From Symbiodinium natans (lineage: Eukaryota > Sar > Dinophyceae > Suessiales > Symbiodiniaceae): a stretch of 64,000 bases of DNA. The stretch covers positions 772,136 through 836,135 of the forward strand of contig CAJNDS010000458.1 in the NCBI GenBank assembly GCA_905221605.1, read 5' to 3'. Made by a program: the position numbers and the translations under genes. Shown here in pieces: positions 9,094 to 19,139 of this stretch (positions within the stretch are counted from its first letter, which is position 1; each line of letters opens with the position of its first letter). The notes under the pieces were generated by a model that ran no database searches, was not told the DNA's origin, and saw only the letters and a list, made by a program, of their open reading frames with translations.

Positions 9094-10240
9094 TTCTGGG
9101 CCGCACGGGGCTCTTCAGGGCTCCTCTGTGCTTCACGCTAGCTAAGCCTACCTTGTCTCTAGGCAAGGAGCCTGAGTTCTCTGATCTTCCGAAAGAACAT
9201 CAGGATAACTTCTCTCAAGTTAGTCTTTTGGCTGCTCTGTCTGCAGTTGCAGATGGATCTCTGGATGCCTCGCTTGTGACGGCCCTAAAGCCGAGCGATT
9301 TTACCGCAACCAGCTCCAGCACTCTCTGGGATTGCTTCTGCTGAAGTGAAACACTCTCAGCCATACGGTCTCTGCCTCGAGCGAAAAGAGTTTGTAGCAG
9401 CAGTTCTCTCAAAGCCGTATTTCGGACATTCTCCCGGAATATTTTCCGGTATTGACACCCCTTTTTGCAGAAACAGGCTCTTAGCAACCTAGCAGAATGG
9501 AAATCGTTCATGAAACAAGCTTTTGGGCCAAAACCCCGGCCCCAAAAACCTTCCGGTATTGACATCCGGTTTCTAGGCGTGACCTTATCATCAGGGCCTT
9601 GGGCTTTAGTAATTAGACGCCCTACATCCCGAACCCCTCATGCATCTAAACCCTGCGCACTCAAAGCATCATATACACAAACACACGTGTGCAAATTGAA
9701 AAGTAGACGCGCAGTTGAATCTAAAGCCTAAACTAAGTCACTAGACCCTCAACTCATCTCCGAAGGATCAGCGATCTATGCCAATCAACAACGAAGCTGT
9801 CGTATCCTTCCGGACACGTCAAACGTCGCTGTGTTGTTGGGTTGCCGTGCTCTTTGTTGGGGACACGGGCCAAGGGCTGCTTGCGACAACTCCCGCGGAA
9901 CCGGGGCCTGTGTAACCGCGGCTTTCTTGCTCCCTGAACCCTAAACCCTAGGAATCCTGGGTGGGTGATTTGAGGTTTGGGTTTTGTACCCCATTGGTGC
10001 CAGCACAAGAAGCAACACGACATTCTTAACATTTGTCTACCTGCGCGTGCGCATATACAAACATGCAACCTTGCGACAAAACGGCGCATCCTTCCATTGC
10101 AGATAATCCAGAGAGCCTGTAGATGCAAAATCTCACATGGCAACGTGGCCCCTAAACCCTAAACCTTAAACCGGAGCTTGCCTCACATCACTCGCACCCC
10201 TGCCTTGATCGACGGAGGGTTGCCGTTAGCTGCCATAGCT
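9094..10240. other. Low-repeat island, coding status unclear
   Basis: About 1.1 kb nearly free of telomere-like DNA, with GC-balanced frames on both strands (for example + 9153-9344, KEPEFSDLPKEHQDNF). None shows a family motif or an exon partner, so coding is possible but unproven. Confidence 0.3.
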
Positions 10241-10345
10241 CTAAACCCTAAACCCTAAACCCTAAACCCTAAACCCTAAACCCTAAACCCTAAACCCTAA
10301 ACCCTAAACCCTAAACCCTAAACCCTAAACCCTAAACCCTAAACC
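10241..10345 (-). repeat. (CCCTAAA)n array of about 15 units
   Basis: A perfect heptamer array followed by a GC-rich exon-like stretch (10346-10452), then an array in the opposite orientation (10453-10559). Confidence 0.9.
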
Positions 10346-10452
10346 CACTCTCCTCCCAAGCAGCCGGCAAGTCAGGCCACACACCGGCCGTCTCTGTGGC
10401 CGCTCGAGCCTCCTCGCTGCGCTTCGCAGTGGCACCTCGGAAGCAGGAGGTG
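10346..10452 (+). CDS. Possible exon between opposed telomere-like arrays
   Basis: An open, GC-rich stretch reads QAAGKSGHTPAVSVAARASS and on. It is the only unique DNA between a C-strand array (10241-10345) and a G-strand array (10453-10559). Frame and strand are not confirmed by any junction. Confidence 0.3.
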
Positions 10453-10559
10453 GTTTAGGGTTTAGGGTTTAGGGTTTAAGGTTTAGGGTTTAGGGTTTAG
10501 GGTTTAAGGTTTAGGGTTTAGGGTTTTGGGTTTAGGGTTTAGGGTTTAGGGTTTAGGGC
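10453..10559 (+). repeat. (TTTAGGG)n array with TTTAAGG variants
   Basis: About 15 units. TTTAAGG variants recur at intervals of four to five heptamers, which suggests a small higher-order duplication. Confidence 0.85.
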
Positions 10560-10686
10560 TTGCCGCCAGTTCCACGGCTGAAAGCCTCAGCCAACTTGAG
10601 GCGCCTTCAGTTCTGCTGCCTTGCATTGCGGACGCTGGAGTTTATAACAGCCACACCTCCAAGAAACCTTAGGCTGGAGGGTGGAA

Positions 10687-10760
10687 TTTGTTGCAATTCT
10701 TGTGGCTCAGGCTTGTTCAGGGTTTTGTTGCAATTCTTGTGGCTCAGGCTTGTTCTGGGT
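10687..10760 (+). repeat. 37-bp tandem duplication
   Basis: Two adjacent copies of a 37-bp segment start with TTTGTTGCAATTCTTGTGGC and differ at one position (CAGGG versus CTGGG). Confidence 0.85.
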
Positions 10761-11102
10761 TTTGGTGAGCCCAGAGACCTCAAACCTTAAGCTGCATTCT
10801 TTGATTTGCTAGAGTCCAGACGTGTTTCCGGTCGCATTCTGATGCCAAAGCCTACAAACGCCAAAGTCCACTATCATCAACCCCCCAAACCCTAAACCCT
10901 AAACCCCAAACCCTAAACCCTAAACCCTTTAGCGTTCTGATTGCTGCGCTGGCCTTAGGAGATGGCGCTGTTGGCCGAGCGGGCGCCGCGGCACGTCTAT
11001 AGTACCTTGTAAGCCCTACTGACCCTAATATTGGGCCTTCAAGTGTGTTTTGTAGGAGGCCCCCCTCCATGGAGGGCTTATACGAGACTGCCGACTCCAG
11101 AT

Positions 11103-11280
11103 TGGTGGGTGTGTGTGTGTGTGTTTGTTTGTTTTCTGGGGTTCTTTGTTTTGTTTCTTGAGGCAGTCTTTTTTTTTTGGCGGGGGGGAGGTTTGGTTGT
11201 TGTTTTGGGTTGTGGGCTTCTTTTGTTTGTTTTGGGTTTTTGTTGCTGCTTTTTTTTGGCGGGGGGGGGGGGGGGGGTTC
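11103..11280 (+). repeat. GT/TTG-rich low-complexity tract ending in poly-G
   Basis: A (GT)n microsatellite at 11106-11130 is followed by T- and G-rich low-complexity DNA and a G run at 11261-11277. Long frames here on either strand are compositional. Confidence 0.8.
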
Positions 11281-11463
11281 ATGTTTCGTGGGCCTCTAAA
11301 GCCATCCAAGCCCAACAACCCTAAATCAGAAGAGTCCTAGAGCCCTCACATCAAGCCATGTGAAACTCTTCGAAGCCTATTTAAGAACCCGCTGCAAAGC
11401 CCAAACCCCGCTAAGTCCCACTAGATCCCTCAAACCGCCCACAACCCACACCTGAAACCCCCC

Positions 11464-11552
11464 AAACCCTAAACCCTAAACCCTAAACCCTAAACCCTAA
11501 ACCCTAAACCCTAAACCCCAAACCCTAAACCCTAAACCCTAAACCCTAAACC
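11464..11552 (-). repeat. (CCCTAAA)n array
   Basis: About 12 units with one CCCCAAA variant. Confidence 0.9.
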
Positions 11553-11591
11553 CCCCCCCCTTGAACCCTCTGCATCCCACCGGTTTTGCAG

Positions 11592-13041
11592 GTGCCAGCT
11601 GAGCGCGCGGAGCGCATGGGCCCAGAGACCCAGAGTTTCCTTGGGCATTCGTGGATTCGAGGGTTTCGTTTTGGGATGTTCCCCCTAATACGAACAGCCC
11701 TTTTGGGGTTTAGGGTTTAGGGTTTAGGGTTTAGGGTTTAGGGTTGAGGGTTTAAAGATGATCATAGGGGGCACTAGAATCCCTACTAGGGAATGCTAGA
11801 AGAAGGGAGAACATACATTCCTTAATAGGGCTGATAGTACACCTAAACCCTAAACCCTAAACCCTAAACCCTAAACCCTAAACCCTAAACCCTAAACCCT
11901 AAACCCCCCTATTCAAATCCCTATGAAGGATTGTTAGTATACAACATCCCAAGTTTCGTTGTGGACCGTCTCAAAGCTTGCCGGGACTCTAGCGTTTAGG
12001 GTTTAGGGTTTAGGGTTTAGAGTTTAGGGTTTAGGGTTTAGGGTTACCCGCGAATGGTTCTACCTACCGATCCCGGGGCGACACTGCTAATCTGTAGGTG
12101 AAGAGTGTCCCAGATACAGTATTTTGGGGGCACGGGGTTTATAGGGCCACCCTATAAACCTAAACCCTAATCCTCTCATGTAGGGTTTATAGGATCAGAG
12201 GGGAGTGGCTTCTTCGACTCACGACCTCCATCCCTATTGTCAACAAGTTCGCTAACGTTGCGAGTTCATCAGAATGAGTCCCTTCGAAGGCTAAACCCTG
12301 AGCCCTATGGGTTTAGGGTTTAGGGTTTAGGGTTTAGGGTTTAGGGTTTAGGGTTTAGGGTTTAGGTTTTAGGGTTTAGGGTTTAGGGTTTAGGGTGTAA
12401 ACTCCCGTCCCCGAACCCACGAAAGGTTTGGTGAATCGCGTGGTCCCCCGCGTGACGCTCTTTGCCGAGGCCCCCGGCTTATACCTTGGAGTTCAGGGTC
12501 TCTGGGTTAGGGTTTAGGGTTTAGGGTTTAGGGAGAGGATTTAGGGGAGAGAAGTGGGGGCGGTGGGTTAGGACTGTGGAATCTGTTAGTCCAGGGTTCA
12601 GAGGGTTGGGGGTTGAGGGCTCAGGGGGGGCAGGGTTCTCCAGAGTTTCACCTTTGTGTGGTTATAGGAGGCCCTGAACCCTAAACCCTAAACCCTCAAC
12701 CCTCAACCCTCAACCTTGAGGCTCTGGACTTCTCTTCGCAACATGGTCATCCCAACACCCTTTGGAACCCAAACCCCAAAAAGGCGCGGAAGACCAAGAT
12801 GCTAAGCCAACCTCCGGAGCTACAACCCCCAAAATGTAATCCGGGTTTAGGGTTCAATTAGGGTGCAGGACTCTCCTAGAGACCCCTACCCCCTAGACAG
12901 GCCAGATCAGACATTCCGATGATAGTACCCTTCTTTTAAGGGTGCCCCTCAACCCGAATATTTCCCTTAGATATCCCCTGCAGGCCAGGCGTTTGGCCGA
13001 GAAGATTGCAGCGATCACGCCGGAGAATCTCCAGCGAGGCC
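11592..13041 (+). CDS. Exon chain split by a family 4 element, unknown protein
   Basis: Exon pieces: 11617-11670 joined to 11961-11994 (..VSLGIRGFEGF then VVDRLKACRDSS), 12420-12492 (KGLVNRVVPRVTLFAEAPGL) and 12984-13041 (ARRLAEKIAAITPENLQRG). The first two are continuous if the element 11671-11952 is removed with one copy of GTTTCGTT. The rest are joined only by strand and order. Telomere-like arrays separate them. Membership of all pieces in one gene is inference, and no function can be assigned. Confidence 0.4.
11671..11952 (+). mobile_element. Family 4 TIR element with 8-bp duplication and two telomere-like inserts
   Basis: The ends TTGGGATGTTCCCCCT and ACAACATCCCAA are inverted. GTTTCGTT lies immediately outside both ends (11663-11670 and 11953-11960). 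Inside are a G-strand array (11704-11750) and a C-strand array (11841-11906). They make this copy 282 bp against about 103 bp for the simple copy at 17954. Confidence 0.7.
12307..12396 (+). repeat. (TTTAGGG)n array
   Basis: About 13 units with one TTTTAGG slip. Confidence 0.9.
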
Positions 13042-13062
13042 CTACCTAGGACGCTGGGACTT

Positions 13063-13172
13063 GTAGGTAACCTTTAACCTTTATGGTTATATCGAATCCT
13101 ACTGTAACCCTAAACCCCAACCCCGTGACCGCCTAGCCTTTTTTGGGCTAGTGCATTCAGCCCCTGAGGTTG
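13063..13172 (+). mobile_element. Family 8 element
   Basis: A sequence beginning GTAGGTAACCTTTAACC and ending GCATTCAGCCCCTGAGGTT closely matches 24960-25056. Short inverted ends (AACCTT/AAGGTT). It carries a small telomere-like insert. Confidence 0.5.
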
Positions 13173-13307
13173 CATTTTTGGTTTATAGGGGAAAATTGAG
13201 TTTAGAGGGTTTGGAGGGTTCATAGGGTTCATAGGGTTCATAGGGCTGACTGTTTTGAGTGATAGGGTTTAGGGCTCAGGGGAACTTCGGATCTTCCCTG
13301 TTGGATC

Positions 13308-13430
13308 ATGGGTTCCCCTACTAGCCCCCTAGGTTCCCCCCAGAATCAAGGCTATTTAGGGAGAATGGAGCCTTCTTAAGGAGGAACCTAGGAGGGCATA
13401 GTGTAGAGGGGGGTAGTATGGGAACCCATG
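13308..13430 (+). mobile_element. Foldback element (GGTTCCCCTACTAGCC ends)
   Basis: Left arm CATGGGTTCCCCTACTAGCC. The right part, GGGTAGTATGGGAACCCATG, is its approximate inverse. A relative appears at about 40796-40835. Confidence 0.5.
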
Positions 13431-13440
13431 GAAGGAGCTT

Positions 13441-14285
13441 TCATGTCGCCTCAGGAGTCTCCGATGCAGGTGTGGGACTTGTAGGGTTCGTAGGGCTTCG
13501 GGCGGGGCCTTTGGGTTTAAAGTTTAGGGCTTTGGGGTTGATTTTTTTTTTCTGTTGAGGGCTGAGGGGCTCCTGATATCTGAAGAGCCACTTGCCTCCA
13601 GCCCTATAGGAGGCCACAGGTACCCAAAAAACCCTGGTGACTTGGAGGTTCGGACGCTGTTTTCGCGCGGGTTTAGCTTCTCGAGCACAGTCTGCATGTA
13701 CATTTTTCAGGAACGCGAGAATTCGGTTAGGATGTCCTACAGCAAGAAACACTGTAAAAACCGATGTCTTTTTTGAATGTTTTGTTATCTTGTGAACCTA
13801 CAAAAATCTGGAATATCTGACACAGAAGTACACATCACTGCTTTCACTTCGGGCGTTCTAGTGAAAGGGCGCAATGGCGGCAAACAAGCACATAAAACCA
13901 TGGTTTTTACGATGTTTTTCGACATGCACACAAGGGTCAGTGTTGTGCATGTTTTCCTTTTTTGTTGCTAGTAGTGGCAGTTGTTAGTGGTTCGAGCGTC
14001 ATGACGACACACCGTTGGCATAAGCCTTGTGACAGTGCGTCTTGTCACAGAAACGTCAAACGTCCTGGTGCAGCATGTTGTGTAGAGGAGCAAAAACGCT
14101 GTAAATACCAGGGTTTTGGGCATGGATAGAGTACCATGGTCGTAACCAACCCCCCCCCCCAAAAAAAAAAAAAAAAAACACTCAAACCTATCCAAAAGTT
14201 CACGAAACAAACCGCGTTTTTTGGGTACCTGTTTCCTTATAGGACCCCCTACATGAAGCACTCAAATCTCTACCAACGCCGCCCC
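13441..14285. other. Unique AT-rich island without telomere-like repeats
   Basis: About 800 bp with two adjoining + frames (13555-13776, 13777-13971) in the same phase, split by one TGA. Their amino acid content is unremarkable and no motif is seen. Related AAAACC..GTTTTTAC half-repeats suggest a decayed foldback element rather than a gene. Confidence 0.35.
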
Positions 14286-14289
14286 CCGG

Positions 14290-14719
14290 CCAAGACCCCT
14301 AAACCCGAAACCCTCAACCCTAAACGTCTAAACCCCAAACCCTAAACCTCTAAACCCCAAACCCTAAACCTCTCAACCCCAAACCCTAAACCTCTCAACC
14401 CCAAACCCTAAACCTCTAAACTCCAAACCCTAAACCTCTATACCCTCAACCCTAAACCTCTAAACCCTCAACCCTAAACCTCTAAACCCCCTAAACCCTA
14501 AACCCTAAACCCTAAACCTCTAAACCCCAAACCCTAAACCTCTAAACCCCCCAAACCCTAAACCTCTAAACCCTCAACCCTATACCTCTAAACCCTCAAC
14601 CCTAAACCCTAAACCCTCAACCCTAAACCTCTAAACCCCAAACCCTAAACCTCTAAACCCCCTAAACCCTAAACCTCTAAACCCTAAACCCTCAACCTCT
14701 AAACCCCAAACCCTAAACC
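14290..14719 (-). repeat. Higher-order (CCCTAAACCTCTAAACCCCAAA)n array
   Basis: About 430 bp in which the heptamer alternates with CCTCTAAA and CCCCAAA to give a roughly 21-22 bp compound unit. This is unlike the pure heptamer arrays elsewhere and shows local amplification of a variant. Confidence 0.85.
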
Positions 14720-16180
14720 TTGGGCTGCCTCCGGAAGGTGCCAACTCAGGCTTCGCTCCTAAGGGCGTTGCAGCACCGAACCCTTGTTTTTTAGGGTTTA
14801 GGGTTTAGGGTTTAGGGTTTAGGGTTTAGGGTTTAGGGTTTAGGGTATATCATCTTAGGGTAGTTTCATGGGCTCTAAGTATGGTTCCTAACCTCCTTCA
14901 CAGCTCTGCAAGTGTGCAGGCAAGCTGCTCCTCTATGAGCAACTTGGGCAGCAGATTTTCCGAAGCTGTTTGTCCTAGGCCCTAGACCCCAAACCCCAAA
15001 CCCCAAACCCTAAACCCTAAACCCTACACCCTAAAGCCTTAACCGCAGCACGCCCAAGGGAGTGTCAACTTGTGCTCCCTTTCCCCGACAAAGGCAAGCC
15101 GCGAAGCCAACCCTGGCAGAGATTCTCGGCTTAGATCATCGTTAACGGTGTCATTTGTGTTGGTTTCTTAGGGGTTCTGGGTTTAGGGTTTAGCATTTAG
15201 GGTTTAGGGCTCAGGGCTTAGATCGTCTATGGCGTACCAGTTGTGTGGGCATGGGTTTAGGGTTTCAGGTTCCAGGTTTTCTGGGTTTAGTTGGGGTTTA
15301 GGGTTTAGGGTTTAGGGATTAGGGATTAGGTCTTGCCGTTTGCGGTTCAGGATTTAGGACTGAAGGCTCGATCTTGGGGTTGTGCCGTTTTTTCTTTCGG
15401 TGATCCTAGTTAGGACCGGATAACACTAGTATATTTGGGCAGCTCCTATCCCTTCGTATGCCCGAATATAGTCCCTAAGTATTTTAGTCGTGTTTCCGCA
15501 CAGTAAACCCGATTAACCCTAGGATCCCCCATAGACATAAACCCTGTAAGCCCTATAACCCTCTAAACCCTATGCACCCTATAAACCCTATAATCCCTAT
15601 AGCCTTTGTTCTGGGGGTTTCGGTTACCCATTGGGATCCTGTGATTTGGATCGACCGCGCTTGAGCGGAATAGCTGGCCATACTCACTTCTCCCCCCCCC
15701 CCCCCGCCCCCGCAATATGGTGTCGATCCAAGTTGTGTTCCTTGATGGGTCTCGCTTCTGTTAGCAGCTCTTAAGTATATGAGAGAGAGAGAGGGAGAGA
15801 GCGAGAGAGAGAAAGAGATATGTTGGGTCTTTGTAAGTAAAGAATGTAGTATAGGTGCATGGTCCATCTCGTTCCAGGCACGGCCCTATGTCTACCAACC
15901 CTGAAGCGTATCCTGCTCCCCCTCCTGCGTGCAAAATTAGGAGAGTCAAAGCAGCATGAAGACCCTCGCGCTATCACGAAATACTCCTATTCAGAGAAGC
16001 GGGAAAACCGTTGCGACCATTTTACTTCCCTGAATTTGTTCACAGTATATGGCGAAGAATATCATAGAAGCATTGCATGTGTGTATGCGGGGTAGTAATT
16101 GGGGTAGTAATAGTACGAGAAACTAGACGAAGATCCCTCAAGCTTTAGCCTTCCGAGGGTTTAGGGGTTTATTCCTCTCC
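14720..16180. other. Mixed block: exon scraps, C run and (GA)n microsatellite
   Basis: Telomere-like arrays lie at 14789-14846 and 15297-15330. A C run lies at 15692-15705 and a (GA)n microsatellite at 15780-15816. A scrap near 14905 reads QLCKCAGKLLLYEQLGQQIF. No supported gene. Confidence 0.4.
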
Positions 16181-16426
16181 CCAGGAAGTATCGCGCGACC
16201 GAGCCTGCAATGCCTGGGCCTGAGCTTGCAAAGAGGACCTCAGCAGATCCTTTAAGCTGTATGTTGGGGTTTAGGGCTTTGGGTTCAGGGTTTGGGGATG
16301 TTTAGGTGTAGGGCGAACTCCTTGGAATGGTAAGTGCTTAGGTCGTACATGGCAAGACCCAGACTTTGGATATCACAGCTGTCCCCCTACAAACCCTAAA
16401 CCCCAAACCCTGAACCCTGAACCGAC

Positions 16427-16790
16427 TTTGAGCAGAAGCGTGTCTCCAGGCTGGACATGTTCGCATCCGATGCCTCACAGGCAGGCGCCTTTAGAGGGAG
16501 GTGGCAGAGGGTTAAGGGTTTAGGGTGTAGGGTTTATAATAGGGTTTAGGGTTTAGGGTTGCAGAGTCTAGGACCCAAAGTAGGCCCTTATTCCTTGTTT
16601 TTTTAAGGGTGAAGGTGCCGTGTTTAAGCCCCTTTCAACCAAAAGGGGCACCCCTTCTATTCCCAGGTTACTCCTGGGTCTGGTTCTTTGGGAGTTCCTG
16701 CGGCTTCTCATGGAGTTGGCTGCTGTGGGGCAGGGCTTTGCGCGTTCGAGCTGTCTCCTGCTGTGCTTGTATGCAGAAGCATCCCGAAGC
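16427..16790 (+). CDS. Two exon-like islands around a family 7 element
   Basis: Island 1 (16427-16510) reads FEQKRVSRLDMFASDASQAG and on. Island 2 (16681-16790) reads LWEFLRLLMELAAVGQGF and on, then SSCLLLCLYAEAS. A family 7 TIR element (16570-16680) ends directly at the start of island 2, matching the element-as-intron pattern seen elsewhere. The function is unknown and the joint frame is unproven. Confidence 0.4.
16570..16680 (+). mobile_element. Family 7 TIR element
   Basis: The left end AGGACCCAAAGTAGGCCC and the right end GGTTACTCCTGGGTC are inverted. The internal AACCAAAAGGGGCACCC is shared with 39501-39583 and 43149-43255. Confidence 0.65.
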
Positions 16791-17953
16791 CCGAAGCCCA
16801 AAGCCCTAAACCCTGATGCCCTAGCAGCCGAAAAGCTTGCAGCCTTCAAGCCTGCAAACCCCTGAGAACTTAAATCCCAAAAGCCCGAAAGGCCCTAAAG
16901 CCCTAAAACCCTAACCCCCAACCCCAGAACCCCCCAAAAACCCTACAACCCCCAACAAACCCCCAACAAACCCTGAACAAACCCCAAACCCCAAACCCTT
17001 AACCCTAAACCGTAAACTCATCCCTGCTCAAACACGCTCCCGAGCCGAATCGATCCCCCTCCGAGCCCAGGCCTGCATTTTAACCCTACATCATCGGTGG
17101 CTTCAGGGGCTTTTCGGGCTGGGCTTAGGGTTTAGGGTTTGGGGTTTAGAGTTTGGAGTTTGGGGTTTAGGGTTTAGGGCTGTTTGCTTTGTATGCTTTT
17201 GGGGCTTTTGCGGGCTTGACGTTGAGTTTCCCATGCTGCTAGGCAAAGAGTCCTGGTGCAGACTTGCTCGTCTTTGGCACAGAGGGATAGGATTCAGGGC
17301 TTCAAGCGGTTTAGGGTGTAGGGTGTAGGGTTTAGGGTTTTAGGGCCTAGGGTTTTAGGGCCTGGGGTTTAGGGTTTAGGGTTTAGGGCAAGTCTTGAGT
17401 CCTGGGGGGGCGGGGGGAAGAGGGGGGCCTGTGTGCCCCAGGCAAACGTCAAGAAGTTTGCCAAGGGCAAGTGAAGCCCTGAGACCCGCCACAGCTTTGC
17501 GAGTGGTACAAAACAGGCGTCTCTAGAGTTTAGGGTTTAGGGCAGCCCCACCCCCACCCCAAGCTACAACCTCCAAGCAACCCCCCTGTTAAAGGGGGCC
17601 TGAGTGTACCCTCACTGGGTATCTGAAAGGGTACTTGGGTCTAGGCAATAGCCCAAAAATAGAGCATCTTCTGCGTAGGCCATTCTTTGCGGGGGATTTA
17701 GATTCTGGTACCCAAATATAGAGTGCTCAAAGTACACAGGGTACTCCCAAAAGAACCCCTCATTGACCACTAACATTGGGTAGAATTGGGGGTGCGAGAG
17801 GTGCGCCCTAAACCTTACACCACCAAGCTTGGAAACCCTAAGCCTTTAAGGTCTGGGGTGTGTGGAATTTGCCACGCTGCGATCGCAGTCCCTAAGCCCT
17901 GAACCTGAAAACCTGAAACAAAAAGTCGAAGACCCCCAGCCGTAACCCTAAAA

Positions 17954-18056
17954 CTTGGGATGTTCCCCCTTATACTAACAATCCTTAACAGGGATTAGAA
18001 CAGGGAGTACTACATCCTTATTAAGGACTGTGAGTATAAGGGGGGAACATCCCAAG
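17954..18056 (+). mobile_element. Family 4 TIR element, intact 103-bp copy
   Basis: A long inverted repeat: CTTGGGATGTTCCCCCTTAT at the left and its near-exact inverse at the right, then inner arms AATCCTTAA/TTAAGGA. Other copies: 11671, 27350, 29095, 45128, and a partial one at 57240-57296. Confidence 0.8.
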
Positions 18057-18154
18057 CCTAAGACCCCAAACCCTCAACCACCTCCTGTTCCTTATAGAAG
18101 CCCTAAACCCCTGCCCGAAAACCTCAAACCCTAAATTCTTACTGGAGCTCACTC

Positions 18155-18258
18155 CCTAAACCCTAAACCCTAAACCCTAAACCCTAAACCCTAAACCCTA
18201 AACCCTAAACCCTAAACCCTAAACCCTAAACCCTAAACCCTAAACCTAAACTCCAAAG
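18155..18258 (-). repeat. Telomere-like array between 18-bp direct repeats
   Basis: (CCCTAAA)n of about 13 units. TCTTACTGGAGCTCACTC (18137-18154) and TCTTGCTGGAGCTCACTC (18259-18276) border it and differ at one base. It resembles the exon-bordered arrays of the first gene, though coding here is unproven. Confidence 0.85.
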
Positions 18259-19036
18259 TCTTGCTGGAGCTCACTCACCCAACCTTTTGAGCCACAACGG
18301 CTTCCAAGCTGACCTTCTTGTGAGCCTTGGCCCCTTCTAGGGCCGTTTCGGGTTTAGGGTTTAGGGTTTAGGGTTTAGGGTTTTAGGGTGTTAGGATAAA
18401 CCCCTTAAGCCCTTCTACCCCCCTCCAAAGCCAACCCCCTAAACCCCCAAACCCCCCCAAAGCCCCAAACCCTAAAGCCCTTAGCCCGCTCCGAAGCCCT
18501 CCGAAATCCCACACCTAGCACTCAGGGGGTTTAAACGTTTAGGGTTTCGGGTTTAGGGTTTAGTGTTTAGTTTAGGTCAGGTGCTTAAACCTGGAGACTC
18601 TCTCAACCCAAAATGCTTCATTTCTCCTCTGTGGAAATGTCGCGCAGGTGCCTTCCGCTGCCATGGTCGGACCCCAGGACGCGGAGGGCTCTCGGTTTAG
18701 GGTTTATGGTTTAGGGCTTAGGGCTTCGGGTTAAGGGTTTAGGGGTTCAAGGCTTTAGGGGTTTAAATGCAAAGAGGGTTTGTATAAGAAGCCTCTTTGC
18801 TTCAGTTTCTTGCTTAAGGGGTTCAAAGTTTTAGGGATTCAAAATACCATCATAAACCTTAAACCCTCTTGTAGGGGGTTGAGGAGGTTTGCATCTACAG
18901 GGCATGTGGGGGCATTATGAGTGTTGGGAGGAGTCAAGGGCCCTTTAGGGCGTTAGGGTTCAGGGTTCAATGCCGCTCCAAGAGCCTGAACCCTGGTCCT
19001 TCCGATGACAAGGCCTCCCTCCTGAAGTAGACAGTT

Positions 19037-19138
19037 GGGTGTAGGGTTTAGGGTTTAGGGTTTAGGGTTTAGGGTTTAGGGTTTAGGGTTTAGGGTTTAG
19101 GGTTTAGGGTTTAGGGTTTAGGGTTTAGGGTTTAGGGC
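19037..19138 (+). repeat. (TTTAGGG)n array of about 14 units
   Basis: Uniform heptamers with one TGTAGGG at the left edge. Confidence 0.9.
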
Positions 19139-19139
19139 A

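Noticed and set aside
11025..11340. Overlapping frames with Cys/Phe- or Pro/Lys-rich content
   Set aside because: They come from GT/TTG-rich low-complexity sequence and G runs.
13555..13971. Two in-phase + frames split by a TGA, considered as a gene with a readthrough stop
   Set aside because: No motif, no junction support, and half-repeats within the region suggest a decayed foldback element.
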